Below are positions 32,999 through 42,777 of a stretch of 64,000 nucleotides of DNA, piece after piece. Under the pieces are notes generated by a model. The model saw nothing but the letters and a program-made list of their open reading frames with translations. It did no database searches and was not told where the DNA came from. Both the position numbers and the translations under genes were made by a program. Source of the DNA: Candidatus Nezhaarchaeota archaeon (lineage in GTDB: Archaea; Thermoproteota; Methanomethylicia; Nezhaarchaeales; WYZ-LMO8); NCBI GenBank assembly GCA_025059375.1, contig JANXDO010000002.1, positions 1-64,000 on the forward strand, written 5' to 3'. The stretch's first letter is position 1; the number at the start of each line of letters is the position of its first letter.

Positions 32999-34453
32999 TT
33001 ATGTTAAGCTTCTAAGCCTAGATATTACCACGTTATTGAACACTATCCTGAGGAGGCTCTTGAAGGCCTTCATCTTAACTTGCTTAACCATGAACCTTAA
33101 TCTTAAGTAGAATCTCCTGTACGCTTCCCTGAATATGGACTCGAGATCCTTTAGGGTGAAGTGGAACCCCCTCATTACTGGCCTTAAGGTCGTGTAGTGA
33201 CTCCAATCGTGATCTACTATTAGGTTATGGCTCTTAGCCATCTCGTAGAGGGGGGTGCCGGGATATGGTGTCGCGTAAGTGAATTGTGCGTAGTCTGGAT
33301 CTAGCTTTAGAGCGAACTTTAACGTCTGCTTCATGTCGCTTATGGTCTCCCACGGGAAGCCGAGCATGAATGTGGCCACCATGGTCCCTCCAATCCTCCT
33401 TATTGTTTCGAAGACTCTTTGAACTTGATTTAGACTTATTCTCTTGCCTATCCTCTCCAATGTCCTCTGAGATCCTGACTCAACACCAAAGTATATCGTC
33501 TTGCAACCGTGAGAGTACATCTTCCTCAGGAGCTCGTCGTCGACTGTGTCTACCCTGGACCCGCAAGTCCACCGTATGTCTAAGCCCCTCTCCCTCAAGC
33601 CCCTGAGGAAGTCGTTCATCCACCGCTTATTTATCGTCAGCTCATCGTCCGTGAAGACGAACGTTCTAGTCTTATACTTGTCCTTGCACTCTGCTATCTC
33701 ATCAAGCACACTATCAACCCTCCTATATCGAACCCTCCTACCGAAGAAGTAGCTTGTGACGCAGAAGATGCAGCCATAGGGGCAGCCCCTACTCGCCATC
33801 AAGTGGATAACCCTTATGGGCTTGTCGAATAGGGTGTACTTATCCATTGGTAGTAGGTGCCTAGCTGGTGGAGGGATGGAGTCCAGGTCTACTGACCTCC
33901 AAGGTCCCGTGCATACTGGCTCGCCCTGCTCATTCCTCAAAGCTATACCCTGCACGTGACGTGGTATGCACCCCCTCTCGATAGCCTCAACGAGCATGAG
34001 CATCGAGCGCTCCCCTTCACCCAAGACCACGTAGTCGATGTCTCGACACGAGTTGAGAACCTCATGCCACATGAACGTTGCGTGAGGACCCCCCACGATC
34101 ACCTTAATGTCCCTGTCAACGGTCTTAACGGCTCTAGCAGCCTTGTAAGCGAGCTTGATTGTGGGTGTTAGGGAGCTTAAGCCCACTATGCTTGGGCTCC
34201 ACGACTTAACTGCATTGACGAAATCCGTGATTGAAAGCCCTAGAGTTGGAGAGTCAATTATCTTGACTTCGTGGCCGTGGCTCTCAAGCACGCTCGCTAT
34301 CCAAGCTAACCCTAGGGGAGGGGCCTTGATGCCGGCTACCTGGTATACCTCGAGCTTATCGCAGCCAGGTGGCACTGCTAATAGGATCTTTGCTGTCAGC
34401 CTCCTCACCATAAAAGTTCTTGGCTTTAAAAGATTTCTACATTTCTCCTCCAT
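32999..34453 (-). CDS. B12-binding radical SAM enzyme
   Basis: 484 residues. An N-terminal cobalamin-binding domain (about 20-190; PPLGLAWIASVLESHGHEV, IVGGPHAT, VVLGEGE) is followed by the radical SAM core with ASRGCPYGCIFC (cluster cysteines C-x3-C-x2-C), FTDDELT and FGVESGSQRTLERIGK. This architecture is that of class B-like radical SAM methyltransferases and the BchE/hopanoid-type enzymes; in archaea some act on lipids or cofactors. The basic C-terminus could touch the membrane. The start is uncertain: ATG 34453, or ATG 34411, since a TATA-like ATCTTTTAAAG lies between them. Substrate unknown. Confidence 0.85.
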   Translation of the reverse strand: MEEKCRNLLKPRTFMVRRLTAKILLAVPPGCDKLEVYQVAGIKAPPLGLAWIASVLESHGHEVKIIDSPTLGLSITDFVNAVKSWSPSIVGLSSLTPTIKLAYKAARAVKTVDRDIKVIVGGPHATFMWHEVLNSCRDIDYVVLGEGERSMLMLVEAIERGCIPRHVQGIALRNEQGEPVCTGPWRSVDLDSIPPPARHLLPMDKYTLFDKPIRVIHLMASRGCPYGCIFCVTSYFFGRRVRYRRVDSVLDEIAECKDKYKTRTFVFTDDELTINKRWMNDFLRGLRERGLDIRWTCGSRVDTVDDELLRKMYSHGCKTIYFGVESGSQRTLERIGKRISLNQVQRVFETIRRIGGTMVATFMLGFPWETISDMKQTLKFALKLDPDYAQFTYATPYPGTPLYEMAKSHNLIVDHDWSHYTTLRPVMRGFHFTLKDLESIFREAYRRFYLRLRFMVKQVKMKAFKSLLRIVFNNVVISRLRSLT

Positions 34454-34483
34454 GCGATGGCTCTCGAAGTCCTACTGCAACAC

Positions 34484-34987
34484 TTAGCTCTCAGAGAGGA
34501 TCAACATTACACCTCTATATCCTAAGGCAGATCCAACTACTATTAAAGCTACTGCTATAGCTATGAGGCTCAAGGAGGCTTCCTCCCTATAGAGCACCTT
34601 AAAGTTATACTTGAGCACGCCGTCATCCTCAGGCACTACGAATGCTTCTTCAATAATGCACCCAGTTAAGTGGATGTTGTTTGTCGACTCGGGGGTTAGG
34701 TTTACGATCATAATCGATTTAGATCCATTTAGATGTGATAGGGATAGGTGGATGGTAGCTTTAACTGATGGGTTTAAGGTGATGTTGCCCCACAATGCAC
34801 CGTGCTCAGCGCTGAAGTTGATGAGGTCAAGGAGGTAAGTCTCCTCAGCAGCCTTTAAGCTTAACGTGTAAGTAGTGCTCTCAAATAGTGGAGAGTATTT
34901 GGGGATGGTTAGGTAGAGTGATAGAACGAAACCTATTGTCAGCATCACTAGGCTCATAGCTACGTGCTTTGAGCCCCTCTTAATCAT
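34484..34987 (-). CDS. Membrane protein of unknown function after the peptide ABC operon
   Basis: 167 residues with one membrane helix near each end and an extracytoplasmic middle of about 100 residues containing several N-x-S/T sites. I do not recognise a family. ATG 34987 is chosen because GGAGGT lies six bases upstream, overlapping the stop of the ABC ATPase gene; an earlier frame start at 35011 would overlap that gene. It is the last gene of the oligopeptide transporter operon and may help at the membrane, but no role is visible. Confidence 0.65.
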   Translation of the reverse strand: MIKRGSKHVAMSLVMLTIGFVLSLYLTIPKYSPLFESTTYTLSLKAAEETYLLDLINFSAEHGALWGNITLNPSVKATIHLSLSHLNGSKSIMIVNLTPESTNNIHLTGCIIEEAFVVPEDDGVLKYNFKVLYREEASLSLIAIAVALIVVGSALGYRGVMLILSES

Positions 34988-34989
34988 TA

Positions 34990-35988
34990 TTAACCTCCAT
35001 AGAGCCAACACGAGACGAAATGGTTAGGTTCCACCCCGTTAATTGGAGGTTCTAATTCGCATTTATCAGTTCTAAATGGGCATCTAGGTGCGAAGCGACA
35101 ACCACTTGGAGGATTAATTAGGTCTGGAGGTTCTCCGGGCGGTATCTTCCTCATCTTGAACCTGTTTGATGGGTCTGGATCCGGTATAGCCTCTATTAGT
35201 GCCTGTGAGTATGGATGCAGCGGCTTCTCTATGATCTTTCTTGTTTGACCCAGCTCTATGATCTTCCCAGCATACATTACTGCTATCCTATTTGAGAAGT
35301 ACTTCGCAGTTGCTATGTCGTGAGTTATGTACATGAACGATATCCCATACTTATCTTGCAGGTCGTGGAGCAAGTACAGGATCTCTATCCTAACTGAGGC
35401 ATCGAGCATGGAGACAGGCTCATCAGCAACGACGAACTCTGGCTCTAAGATTAAGGCCCTAGCTATTGCAACTCTCTGCCTCTGACCTCCACTTAACATG
35501 TGCGGATACTTGGACACAAAGTCTTCAACTGGTGTAAGCTTCACATCCTCTAAGACCCTATAAACCCTCTCCTCTCTCTCCTCTTTAGATCCAATTCTAT
35601 GGATGATTAGAGGCTCCTCGAGGATTCTACGAACGTTGAAGAATGGATTTAAGCTGCTAAAGGGATCTTGATGTATCATCTGGGCCTTCCTTCTATACCA
35701 CTTAAGCTCCCTCTCCTTAAAGTAGGTTATATCGCGACCTCTATAGAGTATCTTGCCGTCAAATGGTCTGTAGATCCTTAGGAGGGTCTTGCCGAGCGTG
35801 GTCTTGCCACAACCTGACTCCCCAACAACCGCTAAGGTCTCCCCCTCATGAATCGTAATGTCAACCCCATCAACTGCCCTAACATATTTAGGCTTACTGA
35901 GGAGCCTTGTCTTAATTGGGAACCAGGTCCTAAGACCTTGAGCTTCAATTAATGTCTTCAATACTGATCCCTCTAGTACAATGCGCAC
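34990..35988 (-). CDS. oppF: Oligopeptide ABC transporter ATPase (OppF/DppF type)
   Basis: 332 residues. Walker A GESGCGKTTL, Q-loop MIHQDPFSSLNP, ABC signature LSGGQRQRVAIARAL and Walker B FVVADEPVSMLD are all present, then the C-terminal Opp/Dpp-type region with the cysteine-rich PSGCRFAPRCPFRTDKC that can hold an iron-sulfur cluster. With its partner it powers import of peptides or similar solutes. It overlaps the oppD-type gene by 16 bases in a five-gene minus-strand operon. Confidence 0.93.
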   Translation of the reverse strand: MRIVLEGSVLKTLIEAQGLRTWFPIKTRLLSKPKYVRAVDGVDITIHEGETLAVVGESGCGKTTLGKTLLRIYRPFDGKILYRGRDITYFKERELKWYRRKAQMIHQDPFSSLNPFFNVRRILEEPLIIHRIGSKEEREERVYRVLEDVKLTPVEDFVSKYPHMLSGGQRQRVAIARALILEPEFVVADEPVSMLDASVRIEILYLLHDLQDKYGISFMYITHDIATAKYFSNRIAVMYAGKIIELGQTRKIIEKPLHPYSQALIEAIPDPDPSNRFKMRKIPPGEPPDLINPPSGCRFAPRCPFRTDKCELEPPINGVEPNHFVSCWLYGG

Positions 35989-36929
35989 GCCACGTAATGG
36001 TCCTTCTCCACCTCTCTCAGATCTAAATCATCATGCAAACTTATTGAGCACTTCCCCCTCAAATCACATCTAGGAGAAAACCTGCAACCAACTGGTGGTT
36101 GCACTAAGTCGGGTGGAGAGCCTGGTATGTAGCTTAGAATCTTCTCAGTCCTTAATGTTGGGACACTACTAATAAGCTTCTGGGTGTACGGGTGTAGAGG
36201 TCCATTGAATACTTGTTCAGCTGTTCCTAATTCAACTATCTTGCCCGCATACATGACTGCTACTTTATCTGCAAGCTCACTAGCTAATGGTAGGTCATGG
36301 GTTATGAATATGTATGATAGCTTCAGATCCCACTTTAAGCTCTTCAGTAAGTTCATTATGTTAGCTTGAGTTATTACGTCGAGAGCGCTTGTTGGCTCGT
36401 CTAGGATTACTAGCGGAGGCCTCATAAGCAGGGCCATGGCTATGACGACCCTCTGCTTCATGCCCCCACTAAGCTCGTGAGGGTACCTGTTTAACACTAA
36501 ACCTGGCAAGTTGACTAGCTTTAATGCTTCCCTGGCTCTTTCTAGAGCTTCCTTCCTCTCCATTCCTTCATGCACTATTAATGGCTCAGCCACCTGTTCT
36601 CCCACCTTAATCACTGGGTTTAATGAGTTCATGGCCCCTTGGAACACCATCGATATCTTCTTCCACCTAATGCTCCTCCTAAACTCTTCGTCACTGAGCT
36701 TCATGAGCTCTTGCCCCTCAAACCTTATCGACCCCTCGTACGTATGGACGTTTGCTGGTAATAGCCTCATTATCGCAATGGCCGTCGATGATTTTCCACA
36801 ACCTGATTCTCCAACTATAGCTAAGGTCTCCCCCTTCTCAAGGTTGAAGAAGACCTTGTCTACTGCTTTCACTGGACCTCGAGACGTCCTATAGTAGAGC
36901 TTTAGGTCTTCTACTTCAAGAATCTTCAT
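35973..36929 (-). CDS. oppD: Oligopeptide ABC transporter ATPase (OppD/DppD type)
   Basis: 318 residues. Walker A GESGCGKSST, Q-loop MVFQGAMNSLNP, signature LSGGMKQRVVIAMALL and Walker B LVILDEPTSALD; C-terminal PVGCRFSPRCDLRGKC cysteine segment. It pairs with the OppF-type ATPase encoded next to form the motor dimer on the inner face of the membrane. ATG region at 36929 overlaps the upstream permease gene's stop by four bases. Confidence 0.93.
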   Translation of the reverse strand: MKILEVEDLKLYYRTSRGPVKAVDKVFFNLEKGETLAIVGESGCGKSSTAIAIMRLLPANVHTYEGSIRFEGQELMKLSDEEFRRSIRWKKISMVFQGAMNSLNPVIKVGEQVAEPLIVHEGMERKEALERAREALKLVNLPGLVLNRYPHELSGGMKQRVVIAMALLMRPPLVILDEPTSALDVITQANIMNLLKSLKWDLKLSYIFITHDLPLASELADKVAVMYAGKIVELGTAEQVFNGPLHPYTQKLISSVPTLRTEKILSYIPGSPPDLVQPPVGCRFSPRCDLRGKCSISLHDDLDLREVEKDHYVACALY

Positions 36930-38350
36930 TGCTCTCTAAGCCTCGGGTTAAGTATCTTGTCGAACGCGTACCCAATCATAGCGAAGGCGGAGGCCGTCAG
37001 TATCACCATCCCTGCTGGTATGAGGATCCACCACCAGATGCCGTAGTAGAGTGCTCCAGCATCATAAGCTTCACTTATCAACTTACCCCACGTGGGGAGT
37101 ATGGGATCCCCCAGCCCCAGTAGACTTAGAGCTGCTTCTAGGAAGACGTATGCTGGAACGGTCATGACCATGTTGGCGAAGGCGTAGGGCATTATCCTGG
37201 GCATTATGTAGAGGATTAGTATTCTACGCTTGCTGGCTCCATAGGATATTGCAGACTCTATGTACATCTCCTCCTTTATCTGGAAGGCCATGCTCCTAGC
37301 GGTCTTGGTTATGGTGCCGAAGAGGCTCAGCATGATTACAGCTAAGAGGAGGCTCCATATGGTTAGCTTATATATGAACGATATCGTTACGAGGATTGGG
37401 AGGAATGGTATGACTAGGTAGATGTCCGTGATTCTCTGAACAACTTCATCTACTCTGCCGCCATACCATGCGCTTAGAGCCCCCGCGAGGGCTTGTACTA
37501 TTGTAGTCACAATCGACGCTATTAGGCCAAATGCTAGGGCTACTGGTGCACCCCATAAAACGCCTATGAGCAGGTCTCTTCGCTTGTCGTCAGTCCCAGC
37601 CACTCCAAATACTTTTCCATACACTACTAGGTGCGCATTGACGTCATCATCATCTTCATACATCAATGCTCGTACCCTAATCTTGTAGGGCACGGGGGGA
37701 TCGTAGTCATGGCTCTTTAGAACCTCGTACTTGCCCTCCCTCATTCCATTGAGGCGCGCAAACAAGACGACGTGGGGCGTTATGCTGTCTAAGGTCACTT
37801 CCTTGGAGGCCAACCACTTAGCGACATTGTCCTTTACGTCACTACTTACTGAGATGGGTAGCGTCCATAATCCTCTTGAATGCACTAGTCCAGAGAATAT
37901 TTCAACTTCCTCGCCATCGGGCCTAATTAGCCACGCAATCACGTGAGGCCTCTTCTCAAGGAACTTTACATCCATGAATAGCGTGATCTCTGATGGAAAG
38001 TCATCGTATGAAAAGTACCACCTTCCCTCGAGAGTGATAATTTTCAGCCCCCCTGGTGATATTGTGGAGGCTTTTACAAAGTCTTCTTCGGATAGCTCTA
38101 TGTTCCTGGGCAACCTCTTTCCAATGAAAAGCTCAATCCACTCTGGAGATGCTAATCTAGGATACTTCTGCCATGCCATCGGCTCATTCCAAATCTTAAT
38201 GATGTCGTAGGGATATGCTGTAATGACGATTATTGAGAGCAACACTAATACAACTAGGATTGCTATGCCCGCTAAGCCGCTTTTAGATCTTAAGACCTCC
38301 TTCACGACAGCTTTTGGCCCTAAGGCAACGCTCATAACATCACCCTGCAA
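36926..38350 (-). CDS. dppC: Oligopeptide ABC transporter permease (DppC type) with large insert
   Basis: 474 residues, against about 300 for a usual DppC. After the first helix (about 25-47) there is an extra region of some 200 residues predicted to face outside (YFSYDDFPSEITLFMDVKF, HVVLFARLNGMREG), then GVAGTDDKRRDLLIGVLWGAP, the normal DppC core and the EAA loop ISYGASKRRILILYIMPRI. Archaeal members often carry such inserts, which may touch the binding protein. It overlaps the DppB-type gene by 11 bases. Confidence 0.9.
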   Translation of the reverse strand: MQGDVMSVALGPKAVVKEVLRSKSGLAGIAILVVLVLLSIIVITAYPYDIIKIWNEPMAWQKYPRLASPEWIELFIGKRLPRNIELSEEDFVKASTISPGGLKIITLEGRWYFSYDDFPSEITLFMDVKFLEKRPHVIAWLIRPDGEEVEIFSGLVHSRGLWTLPISVSSDVKDNVAKWLASKEVTLDSITPHVVLFARLNGMREGKYEVLKSHDYDPPVPYKIRVRALMYEDDDDVNAHLVVYGKVFGVAGTDDKRRDLLIGVLWGAPVALAFGLIASIVTTIVQALAGALSAWYGGRVDEVVQRITDIYLVIPFLPILVTISFIYKLTIWSLLLAVIMLSLFGTITKTARSMAFQIKEEMYIESAISYGASKRRILILYIMPRIMPYAFANMVMTVPAYVFLEAALSLLGLGDPILPTWGKLISEAYDAGALYYGIWWWILIPAGMVILTASAFAMIGYAFDKILNPRLREQ

Positions 38351-39395
38351 CCTTTATCCTTGGGTCTAAGATGCCGTACATTACATCGAGCACTAGGACT
38401 GTTATCACTAGCAGGTAGGCATAGACCACCGTTATGCCTATAATTACTGGAGCGTCGAGGCTCTCTATGGCTGCGTAGAGGAGGCTTCCTAGCCCAGGCC
38501 AATTGAATACGGTTTCAGTTATTATCGCACCCATCCAGGATGCTATTAATGCTAATGCAGCATTCGTAACTATTGGTGGGAGTGCTGGCCTCAGTATGTG
38601 CTTCCTAATTATCATGCTTTCGGGGAGACCTTTAGCCTTAGCAGCAACAACATGATCCTCGCTTGCTATCTGTATGACTATGTTCCTGGTTATGTAAGCC
38701 CAGTAGCCGAAGAGCGAGAAGACCCAGGTCAACATTGGCAATGCTAGGTGGTAGAGGACGTCGAGAGCGTAGCTAACTGGGTCTGGTGGGGGTGGTACGC
38801 TAACTAAGCCGCCATACGGGAAGAGGTTCAAGTAGAATGAGAATATGAGTATGAATAGGATGCCAAAAAACCATGGGGGTATGACTGAGGTTATGATGGC
38901 GTACCCAACCATGAACCTGTCGAATAGCCTCCCAGGTTTCCTAGCCATGCGTAGTCCGAACCAAGTCCCTACTAGGATGTAAACTATCGTGCCAGTCGTG
39001 AATAATAGGATGGTTTGAGGTAATCTTTCAAGGATTATTGCAGCAACACTGCTAGAACCTGCAGCACTTCTTAGTGTTATTGCTCTTCCAAGGTTTAGGG
39101 TTAGAGCATCAACTAAGTATATGAAGCTCCTAACTATGAAGGGCTTGTCAAAGCCCTTACTTGATAGTATTGCTTGAACCCTCTCCTCTATGATCCTTTG
39201 CTTTTCATCTTCTGGAAGCCTAGCGAAAATGGGGTCGCGAGCAAGGCTAGTGCTCACGGAGTATTGAACCTGGCTTTTAATAATGTTGTCGATGAAGCCG
39301 CCAGCATTAGCTACCAGCACCGTTATGTAGGTTGCAATAACCAATGTTAAGGCTAGGAATAGTGCTCTCTTTGCTATGTACCTCTTAGGGAGCAA
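38340..39395 (-). CDS. dppB: Oligopeptide ABC transporter permease (DppB type)
   Basis: 351 residues with six main membrane helices. The first helix is followed by a 90-residue outer loop, then SSVAAIILERLPQTILLFTTGT and the ATPase-contact loop DHVVAAKAKGLPESMIIRKHILRPA, typical of DppB/OppB. It forms the transmembrane channel with the DppC-type protein. About 100 bases separate it from the solute-binding protein gene upstream. Confidence 0.92.
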   Translation of the reverse strand: MLPKRYIAKRALFLALTLVIATYITVLVANAGGFIDNIIKSQVQYSVSTSLARDPIFARLPEDEKQRIIEERVQAILSSKGFDKPFIVRSFIYLVDALTLNLGRAITLRSAAGSSSVAAIILERLPQTILLFTTGTIVYILVGTWFGLRMARKPGRLFDRFMVGYAIITSVIPPWFFGILFILIFSFYLNLFPYGGLVSVPPPPDPVSYALDVLYHLALPMLTWVFSLFGYWAYITRNIVIQIASEDHVVAAKAKGLPESMIIRKHILRPALPPIVTNAALALIASWMGAIITETVFNWPGLGSLLYAAIESLDAPVIIGITVVYAYLLVITVLVLDVMYGILDPRIKVAG

Positions 39396-39494
39396 CTTAA
39401 ACCCTCTTTATGCTTGCAAGCCCAACTAGCACCCTAGAAATGGGGATATGAGATAAGCTTTTCTCTACTTACATGAAGAAGAAAAATGGAGAGA

Positions 39495-42155
39495 TTATGA
39501 TGTGGCTTTTACCTTCCTCACAATGGCTATCGCGGCCATGATTACGGCTACTATAGCTATCACCATGCTAGCAGTTGCCAACCCCATGAGCGTGCTTAAT
39601 GCTCTTTGAACGTCCGCAATGGCTGACGACAATCTATCTAATGATGCCTCTATTCTTGATGCCCTTGCATTGAAGCTCGATGACGCTTCATCTATGAGTC
39701 CTTTAAGGTATGGTGCTAATGGCTGGGCCATGAGTGTTCCGGTCATGACCTCCGGCAATGCTACCTCTACGCTGGTGGCGACTATTGTTAGCTCGTAAGC
39801 TCCTGGCGTCAGCGCTCCAGTTATATTTGATGAGAGCGTTATGGTGAATAAGCCTGTTGCCACCATTGATGCCTTCCCCTTATCAATAATCTCTCCCTCG
39901 GGATCGAACAGGAAGTATGCTACATCGACATCGGGGTAGGGTCTACCTTTGAGTGTTGCCGTTACATTAATTTTAGCTTCAAAGCCCGGAACCACTGTCG
40001 GTGGGATGCTTAAGCTTATAGTTGGCTTTGCTGGAGCTGCTAAGCGAGCCCAGTAGTCAGCCTTAAACGGGTACTCTCTAAACGCCGCTAAGACAACCTG
40101 CAAGGCCGCTGTGTCCACCTTCTCGATGTAGAAGGGTCCATTGGAGACGTAGAAGTGACCCCTAGTCTCATACCACTTTCGCAGAGAACTCCATCTTCGT
40201 GACGCCTCATCGGGGGTCACGAGCTTTGCTATGGCTTCCGGCACGTAGTTCCTCTCTGATAGACTTCTTAGGTACTCCTCAAGGATGCTTAGGCTTCCAC
40301 CTTTAGTCAAATCGAGCCACTCAACACCCCACTCTTCACTTTTAGTGTCGGAGAACGCTAGCTTCCTATCTTTAACTGCAGCGTTCATTAAAGCGACAAC
40401 CTCCCAGGGCAGTGAAGGCCACACATCGGATTGAGCTGCAATGAACGTTGAATCCACGTGCCAGTAGTCTATGTACACCTCTATTGCTGTCGCATTAATG
40501 ACCCTAACGCCCCTTAAGTTGTTTACGAATGTTCTGATAGCTGGCGTTACGGCTGCAGCATCATATATGGGGCTATCGGGCGATGCAATTAGGAAGTACT
40601 CGGATACCCACATCAGTACATCGCTCATGTTAACTGGCTGACCGCTATGCCACTTCCCGAATACGTAGTTGAATGTTACCTTGCTCGTAGACTTGACGCC
40701 TGGCCCAACCTCTTTCCACGACATTGTCTTGACGTCGAATATCGTAGCATTGCTTGGGACGTCGAGCTTTCCTTCAGGTCCAGCCGTCACAACATGGAAT
40801 TGAGCCCTAATGGGTATGTAACGACCATTGTGTGGATGCACATAAACTCCGAAGTCTCGGACACCGCTCGTTATTAGCACTTCATAGAGCCACTTTTCTC
40901 CTCCTATGGGGTTGTAGGCGCTTAGAAACATTAATCGATTACCTAGCTTTAGCTCTCCACCAACCTTATCCTTGAACTTCATGGCTCTAGAGGCTAGAGA
41001 GTACCATAAGCCTGCGTAAAGGTCGTACACCAACCTGTCTTTGTCTAGATCGACTGAGAATGGGAATGGTGTCACTTGATCGACAAGCCAAACTCTTACA
41101 GAGTCCTGGAGGGCCAACTTCGTTATCTCCCTGACGAGCGACATTCGCTCCTCCATCGACTTATAGTCGGCACCAGCTAGCTTTCTCGCTAAGTACAGTA
41201 ACTCTGCAGGAGGCTTGTAGACCTCAAAAACTGCACCAGAGTATGGTGAAGTACAGTAGAATTCGGGATCTGTGTCATCGTATATGGATAGGCCGGTATA
41301 AGCCCACCCCTCAGTGTATAGATTCCATTGACCAGCAGTTGGATCTCCACTGTAAACTATTGGTATGGCATCCCTGCCGGGCTTGTAGAGCCTCTCAACC
41401 TTGAACCCTACTTTCTCAAGTTGACCAGCTACATAGTCTCCTATGTCTCTCCTCGCATCCTCTATCCTTATAAAGAACTTTATCGTTATCGGAGAGTCAT
41501 TGTAGTGCCACGTGCCATCAACGAGCTTAGCACCAGCCTCTATGAGGGCCTTCGCTATCATGGCTCTCCCTTTCTCGAGGTCATAAGCATATTGTCTCTC
41601 TAAGCCGCTGACGAGGTCGTACATCCTATGGTAATCCATGGACACAGACCTAAAGACCGTCAACCTTGGGACAGCATATCCCTTGAGTATCTCGCTAGCT
41701 ATGTACCTCCTATCAACTATGTAGTTTAGAGCTTCTCTGACCTCCCTTATAGTGAAGGGGTTGAAGCCGTCCTTAAATTCGCATGGGTTTACGAATAAGT
41801 CGTAAACTCCTGCATAAGTTGTCACCATGTCGACTTTGGGTGAGGCCTCTATAGCCTTTATAGTCTCCACCTTTGAGGGGTTATAGAGCCATACGTGCAT
41901 ATCGCCTTGCTCTATCAATCTTACAGCCAAGCCTTCATCAACCACTCTAAAGTACACAATTCTATCAACCCATGGACCGTATGGAGCTTCAGATGCTGTT
42001 GGCGACCTTACAAGCCACGTAAGGTCGTAGCGCCAGCACCAAGTGGGGGTGGATTCAGATGCTTGAACGTATGCAGGTAGACTTGGAGCTAGAGTTGCCA
42101 ATACCAAGAGTACAATTGACACTACTACAAACAGCCTCTTCAAGTTAAACACCAT
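39495..42155 (-). CDS. Extracellular solute-binding protein, family 5 (peptide-binding)
   Basis: 886 residues, longer than bacterial OppA/DppA. An N-terminal signal helix (LFVVVSIVLLVLATLAPSLPAYVQA) leads to an SBP_bac_5-type domain with MHVWLYNPSK, REVREALNYIVDRRYIASEIL and DYVAGQLEKVGFKVE segments; after about residue 740 comes a small beta domain (VPGFEAKINVTATLKG), a coiled-coil-like stretch and a C-terminal membrane helix (ATASMVIAIVAVIMAAIAIV) that anchors it outside. This is the usual archaeal layout. It captures peptides or other solutes and hands them to the permease pair encoded downstream. Confidence 0.9.
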   Translation of the reverse strand: MVFNLKRLFVVVSIVLLVLATLAPSLPAYVQASESTPTWCWRYDLTWLVRSPTASEAPYGPWVDRIVYFRVVDEGLAVRLIEQGDMHVWLYNPSKVETIKAIEASPKVDMVTTYAGVYDLFVNPCEFKDGFNPFTIREVREALNYIVDRRYIASEILKGYAVPRLTVFRSVSMDYHRMYDLVSGLERQYAYDLEKGRAMIAKALIEAGAKLVDGTWHYNDSPITIKFFIRIEDARRDIGDYVAGQLEKVGFKVERLYKPGRDAIPIVYSGDPTAGQWNLYTEGWAYTGLSIYDDTDPEFYCTSPYSGAVFEVYKPPAELLYLARKLAGADYKSMEERMSLVREITKLALQDSVRVWLVDQVTPFPFSVDLDKDRLVYDLYAGLWYSLASRAMKFKDKVGGELKLGNRLMFLSAYNPIGGEKWLYEVLITSGVRDFGVYVHPHNGRYIPIRAQFHVVTAGPEGKLDVPSNATIFDVKTMSWKEVGPGVKSTSKVTFNYVFGKWHSGQPVNMSDVLMWVSEYFLIASPDSPIYDAAAVTPAIRTFVNNLRGVRVINATAIEVYIDYWHVDSTFIAAQSDVWPSLPWEVVALMNAAVKDRKLAFSDTKSEEWGVEWLDLTKGGSLSILEEYLRSLSERNYVPEAIAKLVTPDEASRRWSSLRKWYETRGHFYVSNGPFYIEKVDTAALQVVLAAFREYPFKADYWARLAAPAKPTISLSIPPTVVPGFEAKINVTATLKGRPYPDVDVAYFLFDPEGEIIDKGKASMVATGLFTITLSSNITGALTPGAYELTIVATSVEVALPEVMTGTLMAQPLAPYLKGLIDEASSSFNARASRIEASLDRLSSAIADVQRALSTLMGLATASMVIAIVAVIMAAIAIVRKVKATS

Positions 42156-42290
42156 AATAAGTTATAGCAATTGTGTAAATAAGCTTTGTCAGGATCATGA
42201 CTAGACTCCGTCAACATGCTTCAACTTAATTCCTTTGAATCTCCGGTCACACGTTTCGTTGAAAACCTTTAAGGGATGCTTTGATCTATC

Positions 42291-42599
42291 TTGTTTTGGT
42301 GCAAGGTCTTGCACGCTCAAGAGAGCAAGGATCTAATAGTTGTTACGGTCTTAGGGGTTGATAGGCCTGGAATAGTTGCTGGCATCACCAGCGTGCTTGC
42401 TAGCTTTAATGTCAATATAGAGGATATTAGCCAAACTGTTTTGAGGAATCTCTTCGCTATGATTCTGATAGCCGACATGAGCAAAGCTACTTGTACTCTA
42501 CGTGAGCTTAGGGAGAAGCTTGAGGCTAAGGCTAAGGAGCTTGGAGTTGAGGTTTTCGTCCAGCACATGAACATCTTTAGAGCCATGCACAGGATATAA
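42291..42599 (+). CDS. ACT-domain regulatory protein (UPF0237 type)
   Basis: 102 residues, a single ACT domain: LIVVTVLGVDRPGIVAGITSVLASFNVNIEDI (seen in parts as VLGVDRPGIVAGIT and NVNIEDISQTV) is the ligand-binding half, and the rest closes the ferredoxin-like fold. These proteins bind small ligands, often amino acids. A TATA-like AACCTTTAAGG (42264-42274) lies about 25 bases before TTG 42291. It is followed by a PFL/UPF0210 gene, a pair kept together in many archaea and bacteria (gcvR/yjjI-like neighbourhoods); the shared role is unknown. Confidence 0.82.
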   Translation: MFWCKVLHAQESKDLIVVTVLGVDRPGIVAGITSVLASFNVNIEDISQTVLRNLFAMILIADMSKATCTLRELREKLEAKAKELGVEVFVQHMNIFRAMHRI

Positions 42600-42777
42600 T
42601 GGCACGTAAATAAGCCTCTAGCGTAGTGCGCTTTCCTCTGAACTAGAGTGTACGAAAGGTCCCATGCTCCTCTCAAGCTTAGACCACAAGGTCATCTGTA
42701 AAGTGATTGAAAGCTTTAAGCGCACTAGTGTGTTAGCGTAAGACTACTGACCTGGCAGATGGTCTTGGTGGGTTCAA

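Noticed and set aside
32889-33110. Plus-strand 73-codon frame after moaE
   Set aside because: It starts inside the C/D sRNA and ends antisense to the radical SAM gene.
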